Assembly (NCBI GenBank): GCA_012184525.1
Contig: WOFQ01000024.1
Span: 372,001 to 436,000 of the forward strand
Direction of reading: 5' to 3'
Source: Xenoacremonium recifei
Taxonomy: Eukaryota > Ascomycota > Sordariomycetes > Hypocreales > Nectriaceae
Length of the DNA stretch: 64,000 nt
The notes beneath the pieces are model-generated. The model saw nothing but the letters and a program-made list of their open reading frames with translations, searched no databases and was not told the DNA's origin. Made by a program: the position numbers and the translations under genes. Shown piece after piece: positions 43,501 to 54,510 of this stretch; within the stretch, counting starts at the first letter, position 1; the number at the start of each line of letters is the position of its first letter.

Positions 43501-44144
43501 GATCAGTGCCTGGTATCGTTCAGTACTGGCATGAAATGAAGCAGTTGAGTAGATGAGCTACTCACGCTCTTAACAATGATACCACCGAGGCTATGCGCCA
43601 CGAATATGATGGGCCGTCGCGTTGACTTTGCTAGTCTTAGCTCTCGAATATCCATGATGCATTCCAAAGTCCAGCACTGACTGACCTTATCCAACTGCCG
43701 CTTACGACACAAATCCGAAACCAGCGTGAGCGCATGGTCATATAGATATTGGCAGCTCACGCGAGAGCTACTATGTGTTTTCGCATCGTATCCCCAGCTC
43801 ATGATACGAGCACGTGGGAGATCTCCCGGGAGGAGATCGCGTAGCCAGTGGACATTGTTGGCTGCAGTCCATGTTTTCTGTCGGTCCCCGTTGAGGCCAT
43901 GAATAGCGACAATGCTAAAAAGCAGAAGAGAAACGTCAGGTAAATGTGATAATGGAGCATCGAGTAACCAGACTTACTCTACCACGGGCTCATCCCCTTC
44001 GCATAGAATCTCCAAGCCTTGAGGTGCATTCGGTAGTGGAACAGGTGTTTTGGGGGAAACAGTACTAGAATCCTCGGGCTGGGCGTCAGCTCGAGCTTTC
44101 CGACGTGAAGAGAGCGTCAAACGCCGTCGTTTCTTCGAAGGCAT
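40540..44144 (-). CDS. Fungal NLR-type STAND protein: alpha/beta-hydrolase (SesB-like) - NB-ARC - TPR
   Basis: Six exons (43978-44144, 43566-43914, 43198-43509, 42935-43139, 42169-42879, 40540-42116) join in phase to 1106 residues. The basic N-terminus is followed by an alpha/beta-hydrolase of the SesB/PGAP1-like type: IVAIHGLNGDRQKTW, nucleophile elbow VAHSLGG with Ser164, and STYGIVFMGTPHQGG. An NB-ARC domain begins at about 365 (VAREDELTQI) with P-loop GLGGMGKT (Lys403), a Walker-B-like QWLVIYDNYDEP, GAIIITTRS and GLPLALSTAGSYL. From about 800 to 1090 run TPR units of 42 residues with very similar sequence (e.g. NDAEEMLKRALQGKEKIRGP). Such proteins act in heterokaryon incompatibility and non-self recognition: ligand binding to the repeats is thought to trigger oligomerisation and lipase-type cell death. 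The specific ligand is unknown. The neighbour on the same strand is a HET-domain gene. Confidence 0.9.
40896..41470 (-). repeat. Intragenic 126-bp TPR-coding repeats
   Basis: About four to five 126-bp units inside the NLR gene, with strong nucleotide similarity. The clearest run is between 40900 and 41350, where phrases such as 'ggccttgctcagagtagagaa' and 'tatatgctccggtcc' recur every 126 bp. Each unit encodes one 42-residue TPR. High identity implies recent duplication or gene conversion. Confidence 0.8.
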
Positions 44145-44788
44145 AATGTCAGAGACATTCAAAAGCGATGAAAAGAGCACAAAAGTTATGCTTTTGGAAG
44201 ATGCTGGGTTCAAGTTCCCAACCTCGTGCGGCTGAAAACGGCGGTCAGGCATCCATCCAACCACTTCACATAGCCCAATCAGGATTGCAGGCTGAGTGCT
44301 CACGTGCAGCCACATTTGATGAGGATGTCAACCATTTCTTGTAAGAAAGCAGAGTGCATAAAAAAGTCAGAAGCTTCCATCTTGTAAACTAGGAGCCCAA
44401 CTTAGGCCGCTCCATCAGTGAACGTCATCCCAATCTGTCGATACGAAAATCCTCTAAGCAAACCGTCCGCAAGAGATCCACGTAGATCCTCCAAACACGT
44501 CATTCTGTCAAGGTGTTACTGGGGTGTCCTGTCCTATTCGATGTCCCCGACCTCATCTTGCTAAGTGCCCTACTAGGAGATATCCAAATATTAAATTGAA
44601 TCTGGCTCAGGTAGTATAGGTGATAATGACAACGATGATGGTTGTGAAGTTTCATATTAGTATAGCCACGATGGTGATCATACAGTAGTATTTAGATAGA
44701 ACTTGTATAGAGTGATTCGGGAAGATCGAATCTACTTTTTTTCTCAATTTTCTCTTTGTCTTTACAATATCCCTATCGCTAACCAGAC
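44145..44788. other. Intergenic region between HET-lectin and NLR genes
   Basis: About 640 bp on the upstream side of the NLR start and the downstream side of the HET-lectin stop. No gene recognised. An in-frame upstream extension of the NLR to 44315 exists but has no ATG-like support. Confidence 0.5.
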
Positions 44789-46929
44789 TTATATCAGCAG
44801 CCGTCCTGTATCGCCCGAATGTGTAGCCCAGATGATAATCCCACTTGCGAATACCGCAATATATCCATCATTGTGTATCCCAAGTATAGTTTCTCGGTGC
44901 CCAGTTGTGCCAGACATCCATACATTCTTGCCTCCCTTTATGCGTAGGGCAAGATTTCCATCGAGCTGCATCCGTATGTCTTGTATGTCCATGAGTCCAT
45001 GCGTTTTCGTTGCCCAAAGAGGGTCTTTATCTCTGTATAAGACGAAATTTCCATCTTTCTGCAAGATAACATGGTATTTCCCGTTCTCTGATTCTAGTGA
45101 TTGACCTGGAATCAGACGTTGACCTCGATCCAGGGCTGTAGGTGCCCGACCTCCGCTGGTATGTGTAGCCCAGACTGGCTTTTCATCCGAGTAGATGACA
45201 GCATTACCGTCGTCCCGCATTCGAAATAAAGTATCTTTATACCCATCTGTACCAGATGACCATACAGCCTCGTTACTTGTTGTGTACATCACAAAATTGC
45301 CATCATGCTGCATGATAACGTGACGGACATTCCTATAACCGCTCGTATTCGAAGCCCAGAGTCTGCCTCTAGGTCCATCAAGTATCAGGTTTCCGTCTTC
45401 CAGGAAAGACAGAGAGTACTGTCCATTCTCTGAAATCAGGGCTTGGCCTGGAATGAGGCACTGGCCTCGGTCTAAAGCGGAAGGTTTCCGGCCTCCTCCT
45501 GTGTGCGAAGCCCATAGTTCCTCGTCATCTGAGCGAATGGCAATATTCCCGTCATCAAGAATAAAAAGTAATGCGTCCTTGTGTCTTGTCGTGCCAGAAG
45601 ACCAGACATTCTGGCCACTTATCGTATGCATAACAAGATTGCCATCCAGCTGCATAGTGACGTCTCGAATTTGTTGCCCACCCGTGTTGGAAGCCCAGAG
45701 TCTGTCCTGAAGTCGATCGAGCATTAGGTTTCCATCTTCTCGTAAAGTAAGAGAGTATTTATCGTTCTCTGATATCAAGGACTGGCCCGGAATTAGACAC
45801 TGGCCTCGGTCCAAGGCGGAAGGTTTGCGACCTCCTCTTGTATGCGTAGCCCAAACTACCCCTCTGTCTGAACGAATTATCACATTCCCGTCATCCTGCA
45901 CAACGAGTACGGCATCCCTATTTCCATTTGTGCCGGAAGGCCATATAGTCTTGCCTCCTTTCGTTTGCATCGCAAAATTGCCGTCTGGCAGCATGAAGAC
46001 ATGTTGCACGTCTTGTCGACCCCCAGTGTTCGAACTCCAAAGTCGATTTTGTTGTGGCCCATACAGAATAAGGTTTCCTTTATCTTCTTCGTTTTCTTCC
46101 AATTTGAGAAGATATAAACCGTTGCGAGATCTGAAGTATTGCCCTAGAGTCAGGCGTTGAGGTCGTCGGTGCTTGTCCATCTCAGCATAGAGCCTCTCCA
46201 TAGCCCGAGTTTCTCCTTCGCCATATAGCACGGGTAAGAAAATGTCGACAATTCCAAATAAGCAATATGCTTTGTCTTCGCCCCTCGTAGTATTTCGTTC
46301 TTTGGCCCATGAGATGAGTTCATTATATATTCGAATTCCTTAAGGTCAGCGCCTTCCAGAGCTGCGTCAGGAATGCCTGTCACCTCATGATACAACGCTC
46401 TCAGTGTTACCTTATTGCCGAGGTTGTCACCATCTCTGGAGAAGAGTTCAACGGATCGCGGGGCGATCAGTTCCTGAAGTGTCCAACCACGCGTAAACCA
46501 TTTGCTTCTGAAGAAGTCTTGACACGGAATTTGATCTTCAGGTGCGTCGTTGGCCGGATTCCTCAGTACATCAGACAAATACACAATACAAACTTCCGAG
46601 TCTCTGTACCATCTGAACATAGAAATGATTGACTCCTGAAGTTCGGCGCTGCTTGACTTGTCTATACAGCAAGTGTCAACCCAGAAGTATTCGAGGCCCT
46701 CGTCTGCAGCCTTTTGTTGGCAAAATAGAAGCTTCCGATATCCTGGCTTATCGCGACCTCTGCCTTTCTTTATATCTTTGAAGGTGACCTCGTCTGCTTC
46801 AGGTCCCCATGTGTGCGAAAGTATTGCATATGGCACAGGTGATGTGACTTTAGCAAAGCAAATATCACCTTCGGCGGTGCGGTGTAGTAAGCGCTGTTCT
46901 AGCAAGCCTATGATGAGAAAGTAGTGCAA
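44789..46929 (-). pseudogene. HET domain fused to four bulb-type lectin domains, apparently frameshifted
   Basis: The 5' part encodes a HET (heterokaryon-incompatibility) domain: YAILSHTWGPEADEVTFKDI, GLEYFWVDTCCIDKSSSAEL, FTRGWTLQELIAPRSVELFS, then VTGIPDAAL. It stops aligning at LKEFEY, while NELISWAKERNTTRGEDKAYC lies in the next frame. An extra 'AT' in an AT run at about 46323-46331 explains the break, and no realistic intron fits. After YCLFGIVDIFLPVLYGEGE follow four B-lectin domains of about 115 residues. They carry twelve QxDxNxVxY-like sites, of which QHDGNFVMY and QKDGNFVLY are canonical. HET domains execute cell death; bulb lectins bind mannose. No in-frame ATG precedes the HET core (46929 is a TTG), so the start is also missing or lies in an unseen exon. 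A single sequencing error could explain the frameshift. Confidence 0.75.
44800..46150 (-). repeat. Four tandem lectin-domain coding repeats
   Basis: Units of about 345 bp, recognisable by a recurring block encoding ALDRGQCLIPGQSLISEN (three near-identical versions; the first unit has the divergent QRLTLGQYFRSRNGLY). Adjacent units also share W-A-S-N-T-x-G and W-S-S-G-T-x-x-x-K-D segments. Nucleotide similarity is high between units 2 and 3. Confidence 0.75.
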
Positions 46930-49900
46930 GGTTCAATCGGCAAGTGAAACAGAAGTAAATGGATGTGCATTGAAATAAGACTAAAGTCTTTTGGCTTCCT
47001 TATCTTTATAAGAAATTAGCATGATGAGCCTGTTTACTGAGCTTGCCAGCAAGCGGCTCATTTCAGCCGCAGCTGAACTGATAACAAGGTTCCCTGCGTG
47101 ACAACGCACAAATGGTGATTCTTCGTTGGATAAGGCTCCAGCTCTCGCAACACTATTGCGTTTTAGTTTCGAGCCCCCTCTTTCAGCTATCCATCAGCGA
47201 GCATTCATCACTTTTTTGATAGATATTACTCTGTAGCTGTCATGGGGCTCGAAAGTTCTGACCTGCTGCAGCGGGTCACTTCATTAACCCTGCATGTAGC
47301 TTGCGAGCTATTGGAGAGATGCGGGCTATGTCTGCTCAGCGGCTGAACATGGACGGGCTTTCAAGCCGTAGATCGAAGAGACCTCTCAATAGTGCGCGAA
47401 AGTAGCTTGTACATCGTTTCAAGGGTCACGATGGTACGCAATTCCATGTATCATCGCCCTCTAGGGTAGTGGCAAAGGCATTGACGTTGAATTATATCCG
47501 AAGAAGTGCTCTGTAGATCCGTCTAGGGGTTAGGTTTGACGTGACCGTCAAAGCCGACTGCTTCCAATGAAAACCCCCGGTGATACCCAAATTTGACGCG
47601 TGTCGACTGATACCGCCGGGTACAGACAGGGAGCGATTCCACTGAGCGTTTTAGTCTCGGCAGTTAATAGAGTCCCAATGCAGCTGTATGGAAGAGGTGT
47701 CTGCGGTCAGGGTCCGAGACGCAAGCCCCCGATGGCGGCCCGGTCACCCTGTCTCTTCAACGGGGCTCTTTGCATCTGCCGTAAAGCTGCGCGAGGTTTC
47801 AAATGAGATGTGATATCTGTGGTCATAACCGCGTAGGGAGGATTGCTAAGGACCCTAAGTTTAGAGTCGTTTGAGAACTCAGCCCTGGGCTCGTAACCGG
47901 CTTAGTGATGGAACCTTGAGAGACGCGGATGGCTGATCTGTAAGCTCGCGCGAAACTGTAAGACGTTTCCTTATCGAAGGAAGACTATCTTGATGCATCC
48001 TCGCGCTGCCATTTGATAGAGAGCTAGCCATAACGGGACTCGCACCGCTGTCGTGGCAGTACTGCAGCGTTTCAGGTTTCGAGGCGCCTTTGATAGGTTC
48101 CAGGAAGGTCTGGGCAAAGTTTGACATGCATGATTTCTCGTATCACATTGCAGACAGCGCTGTTTCATCGCAAGATCAGAAGAGACGGCTACGTTAGCGC
48201 GCGCTGTCAAGGGCACGCTCTTCATTCTCGGCGCACTCATTGGACATGTCTCCGTTTGTCAGGAGGTGTTCTGGCGGCCATAGCGCGAGCATCACCAAAG
48301 CTTGATAGGGCTGTGGCGGCATTGAGGCGCGTTCAGGAATGCGCAAGCCCTGAACATGGAACCCAGGAGTTGCCTGATAGGAATGACATCAAAGATCGGG
48401 GCGCTGTCGACACTGGAGCTGGTCAGGGTGCGATCGGGGACCACGTCAACCACGTGAAGGAGACGGCGCTGCAGATGCGGGCAAACCAAGCTGCTTAGCT
48501 GTTTGGCCTAACTAACGATTCGTCGATGAGTCCTCGATTCTTGGCGATCGTCCCTATGCACATCGACACAGGAGATGGCCTGACTTACCGCTACACGGAA
48601 TACGTTCAGCATTAAGCACACAAAATGAGTTGTGAAGGGGGTTGCACTCATCAATGAATGCACTACAACCATAGATCCCTTGTGCTAGGGGAACTTTCCT
48701 GCCTCCCGGGACAGAGCTCCTCGTACGGATTGCCGTAGCGAGGCCATCGGCAGCGGATCGTCGCTGGTGTGAGTGGGTTCGTGCGGGCACCGAGGAAGCC
48801 GGGCAGCACTGGGAACGTGTGTTGGATGGGCTGGGAGCCGCAGGACTTGTCGGGGAGCCAGCTGGACAGGCGCCGTCGCATCTGCTGATGGGAGGGATGG
48901 TTGGACAGATCGTTGACAGCGGTAGCGAAGCTCCGCCAACGTACAGGCGGTCAGTCTTGTGGGATTGCGCCACTGCCTGGACTTTTCACGTTGTTGTCTC
49001 GGTGCGAGAGGACGCGAATACGCTGCCCGGCAAGACGGGGTTAAATGAAGTGGGAGAGTTCAAGATGCAAGACTCAGGAGGTTAGATTAATGAGAGGCCG
49101 CGTTGCCATGATGGCTGTTCAAGACAGACGGAAATTTCCAGTGGCGCCTGCCATATTGACCTGCAAGCCGTGATGGGAAAGAACACCCGTGAGCTTGCGT
49201 TGCTCTTGCGTATTGGGAGAAACTAAAACGAAACACCAGCAGGAGGCCCAGAACTGGTCTCTCTTTGGACTCTTCTTGGACCCTCAGAAGCACGATTAGC
49301 GGGCTCCGTCCAAGTCTCCAGGCGGCTGGGGAGCGGGCAAGCCAGCACTAACAAGGGGGAAGTTGGGAACTTATGGGCCTGGAGGTCCCGTTCTCTATGC
49401 GGGCCTCTATTGTTGGTCCCCTGTGGAGTTGAGTCGATGTACGATGGATTTCGTCCCAGGCTGAGTTCACGCCTGTAAGGCTCCTGGAGGACGCTGCTGA
49501 GGTGAGCACTGGAACATACCGGTTTCAGCGAGGCAGAGTTGCTGATAAGAAGAAGACATTATAGAGGAATCCAATTTATCAACGCGAAAGCGATGCGTCA
49601 GCCTACCCAGGACCCTCCTCTTAGACTCCCCGACCAGCCGCATTGCCGCATTCCCGTCCTCGCCGGGTAGGATTCACGTCTCTTTGGGCTGCTGCGCCGA
49701 GGTCGCGTGGGTATCATGTGCCTGGTGTGTTGTTCCCTCGCTCGCCCTGCTGGGATCTGGATGCTCGACTAACAGAAACGGCCGGGAGGATGAAGAACCT
49801 TGGAAACAAACTTTGGCCTGTGCCTGGCCCGGTCGATGCCCAGCCGGGCTGCACGGGAGTGAAAGAAGCACATCCATCACGTAATGGATGAAAAGCGAGG

Positions 49901-50898
49901 TGCCGAAGAGGGCGCATTTCGGCCATTCATCTATTAAATGACCTGCTAACTGCGGGATGCCCAGGTCCGTCGCATGCATGTCTTGGACGCGGCCAGTGGG
50001 TGACGGCATCTGAACCGGCGTTGATTGCTTCTGCGGAACATCGGAAGGCCGTCTTATACGTCGGCGACGGCTGCAACGGTGCCTCGCTCTCGTGATTCGA
50101 TTCTGGCATATTAGCAGGCCCGGGCACATGGCCCAGGTCGGTGCTAGCTCATGGTGGCCGTCATGTGTGCCGTCCGTCCTTGATTCCCTCCGCACTTTTG
50201 GTCCCTTTGGGATCGTCATGCACTTGACCCGAAATGACGTTGGGAAATCCGGAGAAGCTGAGATTAAGCCGTCACTCCAGCTTCATGCCTTGATGCCGTG
50301 CCGGGGCGTGCAGTAGCGGCAGGTCGAGTGACATTCGCCGTTGGGCGTTTCGTCAAACGGCCGGGGCGGTCTGTCTCGCCAGCCTCCTGTTCTGAAGAGC
50401 TCGACTGGATTGCAATACCGTCAGTAGACAAGAATAGCAGGGCAGAACGATCGGAGACAATGAACAAGTGCAATCCATCAGATGCAGCGCCAAACGCCAC
50501 TTCGCCCGCCAAGCCGACTCCACATTTCATCTGCTGCAGCGGAAGGCGCCACTGGAACTGAACTGAAGCAGGCGGGAAGGCAAGACGTGCAGCTTTTCAG
50601 CACAGCACAGCACGGCACAGCAGCACATCCATGTCCATGAACAGCCATCCTTCGATCAGTTGAGCCCAGTGATCAAAGCCAATGGAACCCCCGCTTGCAG
50701 GGAGCCCGTCCGCCGGGGGTCCAGTGAGTGGTTCTTGCGAGGTTGCGACACGCTCCTGTTAGTGCACACACCAAGCGCCATCCCGGAACAGCGCCAGCAG
50801 CAGACTGGCGCATCCACACTCCAGACCAGACCCAGGCCTGACTGACTTTTGTTCGCCGCCCCGACCAGCGGGATCGACCCAACCCTCCATACATATGA
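46930..50898. other. Nearly 4 kb without a recognisable gene
   Basis: The first about 300 bp are the HET-lectin upstream region, with a TATAAAG on the minus strand at about 47004-47010. Beyond that, both strands carry only short ORFs with no motif or domain. Base composition is close to that of coding neighbours. Small symmetrical sites occur (an 18-bp inverted repeat at 47535-47552; tttcgagcccc at 47167 with its reverse complement at 47244). It may be an eroded gene region, a very long promoter for the transporter gene, or contain lineage-specific or non-coding transcripts. Confidence 0.45.
47535..47552. repeat. Short inverted repeat TTTGACG-n4-CGTCAAA
   Basis: Perfect 7-bp arms with a 4-bp spacer and a CRE-like TGACGTGACCGTCA core. 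It could bind a bZIP-type dimer; it could equally be chance in 4 kb of open sequence. Confidence 0.35.
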
Positions 50899-52892
50899 AT
50901 GCCCCGTCCCGTCCCCGTCATGCCTGCTCCCTCCGTCCCGTCTGATTCTGCTCCTGCCTTTGCTCCTGACCTTTCAGACTCTGCAGCTATTCGCGATCCC
51001 CTCGTCATTGCAGTCCCCGACGCTGCTCCGGCCGCACATCCTCACTCCCGCAAGCCCCGTCCCGACGACCCGCGACGCTCTCCTTCTCCTCCCGCCATCG
51101 CCGTTGCCGCCAGCACCAGCAACAGCTTCTCGCCCACCGTCCTCGCATCCTCCTCCTCCTCACACGTTCGCGCAAGAGCCTCACTGGGCGACGACGACAT
51201 CGAGATGGAGCCCGTAACTGGGCATCGCCGGCGGCGGAGCGGCCTCATGGCTCCCACCGGCGCCGCCGCTGCCTCCAGCAGCCCGCGTCCCCAGGGCTCC
51301 CGGCTTTCGGGCGGATTGGGCGACGAGCCGAAGATTGTCGAGGAGGGCGATGAGGCCGACGTATCTCTGCTGGCGAAGACGGAGTCGGATCTGGACAGCT
51401 TTAGCGATGAGGACCTGCATGATGACGAAGAGACGGGCTTGACCAAGAAGGACAAGAAGCGGAAACAGAGGAAGCGGCGGCACAACACCAGACTCGACCA
51501 GCGCATTGCCCGAGAAAAGACCATCACCCCCGACGAACGGAAAGAAGCCGATCGCGATGTCATCAAGAAGCTGGTCGTCAATGGCATCCTGATCCTGCTG
51601 TGGTATTTTTTCTCGCTGTCGATATCTCTCGTGCGTCTCCCAAACCCCCTATCCGGTATATCCACCTTTTTGCGATGCTAACACGGACGATTACGCAGTA
51701 CAACAAATGGATGTTCGACAAGAACCGACTGAACTTTGCCTTCCCACTCTTTACGACTAGCATGCACATGTTAGTTCAGTTTGTGCTGTCGTCGCTCGTC
51801 CTGTACTTCGTGCCGTCGTTGCGGCCATACCGTCAGCACAGCTCGGATCTCGGGCGGTCGAGGCACGAGGCAGAGCCCAGCTCGACGCCGGGCATGTCGA
51901 AGCTGTTCTACCTGACCCGAATTGGGCCTTGTGGTGCGGCGACCGGGTTGGATATTGGACTGGGAAACACATCTCTCAAGTTCATCAGCCTCACATTTTA
52001 CAGTATGTATCGCCTGATGTGTCAACGTCATCATATAGAATACTGACCTTGCCTAGCTATGTGTAAATCATCTTCTCTCGCTTTCGTCCTCCTCTTCGCC
52101 TTTGTCTTCCGCCTGGAGACCCCGACTTGGCGTCTAGTCGCTATTATCGCCACCATGACCCTCGGTGTCATCCTTATGGTCTTTGGCGAGGTCGAATTCA
52201 GACTGGGCGGCTTCGTCCTGGTCATTTCCGCCGCCTTCTTCTCTGGCTTCCGCTGGGGACTTACCCAGATCCTCCTCCTCCGCAACCCGGCCACTTCAAA
52301 CCCTTTCTCGAGCATCTTCTTCCTCAGTCCCATCATGTTTGTCACCCTCATTTTCTTGGCCGTTCCCTCGGAGGGATTCGGCAACCTCATTGAAGGCCTC
52401 AAAGGTCTAAGCAACGAATGGGGTCCGGTCATGACGCCCCTCTTCCTACTATTTCCGGGATGCATCGCCTTCTGCATGACGGCATCCGAGTTTGCTCTGC
52501 TGCAGCGAACTTCCGTCGTCACGCTCTCTATTGCCGGCATTTTCAAGGAGGTCGTCACCATCTCCGCGGCCTCCCTCGTTTTCAAGGACAAACTCACGCT
52601 GATCAACTTCATTGGTCTGCTTACCACAATGTTTGCCATTATCGCCTACAACTACATTAAAATCACAAAGATGCGGGAGGAAGCTCAAGTCGATATTCAC
52701 AACCACCACCTCGTCGACGAGAACATCATCGTATCACCCTCCAGCTACAGCGGAAGCGACGGCGAGGATCCTGATGAGGGCCCAGAAGAGACCTCTGGAC
52801 TCCTCCGCCGCAGTTATGACGAAACAGTCTTCACGTCTGACGGCGACGTTCAAACAGTACACCACGACGCCGGGCCTTCAGAGACCCGGTAA
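50899..52892 (+). CDS. Triose-phosphate-transporter family protein (SLC35C2/Ymd8-like nucleotide-sugar transporter)
   Basis: Three exons (50899-51630, 51699-52002, 52057-52892) encode 623 residues. A long N-terminal cytosolic region (about 230 residues) is low in complexity, Pro/Ser/Ala-rich then acidic and basic (KKDKKRKQRKRRHNTRLDQR). About ten membrane segments follow. The TPT/EamA fold is marked by SISLYNKWMFDKNRLNFAFP, TGLDIGLGNTSLKFISLTFY, TMCKSSSLAFVLLFAFVFRL, SGFRWGLTQILLLRNP, FALLQRTSVVTLSIAGIFKE and INFIGLLTTMFAIIAYNYIK. The order matches the SLC35C2 branch, resident in Golgi/early secretory membranes. The substrate (possibly GDP-fucose-like or other nucleotide sugar) is not determined. 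A short out-of-frame ATG at 50895 overlaps the start. Confidence 0.9.
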
Positions 52893-53460
52893 CACGCAGC
52901 GACAATCTCTTATCGTCTGATTTTTCCTGGATTTCTTGTATAATGCCACTCGCTAGGCTTATTGGTTTTGGGTGGCTTCATCATTAGCCTTTGCGGCTGC
53001 AATATTCGTAGTGTATTATCATCGCCTACTACATCATCGTCTTCTATCATCAAGGCGCGGGGGACACGGTCATAAAAAGGGCGGCAACTTCCTATGGTTT
53101 CGGGGCATCAATCGTTTGGTATAGGAATACAATGGGCAGCATCATCGAGTGGAGGGACGAGTGAGGAGGACAACTGGATTAGAGTCCGGCATGTACGGAT
53201 ACGCATGCTGGGACATCATTAAGATACCCAATACTAGTATCACGACAGATATAATGGCTGAGGATGTGATGTAGAGTGGACAGATGAGGTCGGATAAAAT
53301 GTGAATTTGGTTTAACTACATGTCTTTGGCCCCTGTACGTATGTATGTGTGTCGTACGGAGCGTCTGTATACCGGACTGGGTATGTGTACCCCTTAACGC
53401 CAGAACACCAGATAACTGTACACAAGACGACAAGAAAAGCTCCGCCAGCCGCATGGTGTC
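52893..53460. other. Convergent intergenic region
   Basis: 570 bp between two 3' ends; no supported gene. Confidence 0.45.
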
Positions 53461-54510
53461 TCAACCAAGCAACCTGAGACCGTTCTTGGTCTTCTGCCCA
53501 GGCTTGGTGATACCACCACCGCCAATGGGCCCAAGGTTGGGCTGATAGCCGCCGTCGTGACCGTTTCCACCGCCACCACCGTTCCCGCTCCCATGCTTGT
53601 TCTTGTTCTTGTTGTTCTTCTTGCCGCGGTCCTTGTCCTTGACGTTCGTGACCTTGATCTCGGTGTTGGCCTTGCGCACCACGACAGGGTGGCTCTGGAT
53701 GTACTTGCCGTTCATCTCCTTGGCAGCTTGGAAGAAGTCGTCGGCGTCGCTGAAGCTGACGAAGCCGAAGCCCTTGCTCTTGGCGGTGCGCTTGTCGCGG
53801 ATCACCCGTGCCTTTTGCACCGAGCGCCACCGCGCGAACGCCTTGAGCAGCGACTCGTCTGTTGTCTCGCCAGCTAGGTTGCCCACGAAGAGTCGCAGAT
53901 GCGACGGGTCCCATTCTAATAGCGTGTCGTCTGTCCACTTCTTACCGCCGCCTTCGCGCGCGACTGTCTTCTTGCGATCCGCGTTGGGTGCTGCCACGGC
54001 TGGCATTTCAGGCTTGGGCGAGTCGGTGGCGCGAGGCCCGGCGGCGGCGGCGGCGTCCTTGCTATCGCGGCTCACGTAGGCGGACTGCCACTGCGCGATC
54101 TGGGCCGCCATCTCGGGATCGTAGTCGCTGCCCGGGGCGCCGGGCGTAGGAAACGGGTTCCGGATCTGCGGTCCCGCGTACGAGGGCGGCGCGCCATAGC
54201 TCTGAGCACCGTAGCTTTGTGATTGTTGTTGAGGGTATGATCCGTAGCTCGCCGACGCAGTTGCAGTGGACGATGCTGCACCGGGGGCGCTCACGGCGCC
54301 CGGATACGCGCCATACTGGGTAGTCGAGGCGGCGGCGCCGTAGGACGGGGCACCGGGATAGGAGGGTGCGGAGGGTGCGGGGGGTGTTGAGTTCGCGTAC
54401 GAGGAGGTAGCCTGCCGAGGCGCCGCGAAGAAAGCGGGCTTGAAGCCGCTCTTTGATGCTGGAGGTCGCGCGGGGAGGTTGTTGGTGCCTGGAGGGGGAG
54501 GGTAGGCCAT
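53461..54510 (-). CDS. RBM42-like RNA-binding protein with a single RRM
   Basis: A single exon of 349 residues from the ATG at 54510. The first 160 residues are Pro/Ala/Ser/Tyr/Gln-rich and low in complexity (YGAQSYGAPPSYAGP). A bridging region follows (KKWTDDTLLEWDPSHL), then one RRM at about 220-300: RNP2 LRLFVGNLAG, RNP1 KSKGFGFVSF and YIQSHPVVVRKANTEIKV. After that comes a basic Lys/Asn run and a Gly-rich C-terminus ending in TKNGLRLLG. The 'WDPSHLRLFVGNLAGE..D..L..AF' segment is the hallmark of the RBM42 family, which associates with spliceosomal complexes. An upstream in-frame extension to 54579 has no ATG start. Confidence 0.88.
   Translation of the reverse strand: MAYPPPPGTNNLPARPPASKSGFKPAFFAAPRQATSSYANSTPPAPSAPSYPGAPSYGAAASTTQYGAYPGAVSAPGAASSTATASASYGSYPQQQSQSYGAQSYGAPPSYAGPQIRNPFPTPGAPGSDYDPEMAAQIAQWQSAYVSRDSKDAAAAAGPRATDSPKPEMPAVAAPNADRKKTVAREGGGKKWTDDTLLEWDPSHLRLFVGNLAGETTDESLLKAFARWRSVQKARVIRDKRTAKSKGFGFVSFSDADDFFQAAKEMNGKYIQSHPVVVRKANTEIKVTNVKDKDRGKKNNKNKNKHGSGNGGGGGNGHDGGYQPNLGPIGGGGITKPGQKTKNGLRLLG

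Noticed and set aside
44196..44240. T-loop-like GGTTCAAGTTCC suggesting a tRNA gene
   Set aside because: No matching acceptor, D-arm or anticodon stem could be built around it.
47167..47254. 11-bp inverted repeat (tttcgagcccc / ggggctcgaaa) as terminal inverted repeats of a MITE
   Set aside because: The arms are short, no target-site duplication is visible and the pair could occur by chance in a large empty region.
48121..48498. A 125-codon plus-strand ORF in the empty region
   Set aside because: No recognisable motif, no clear promoter or intron structure, and similar-length ORFs occur on the other strand.
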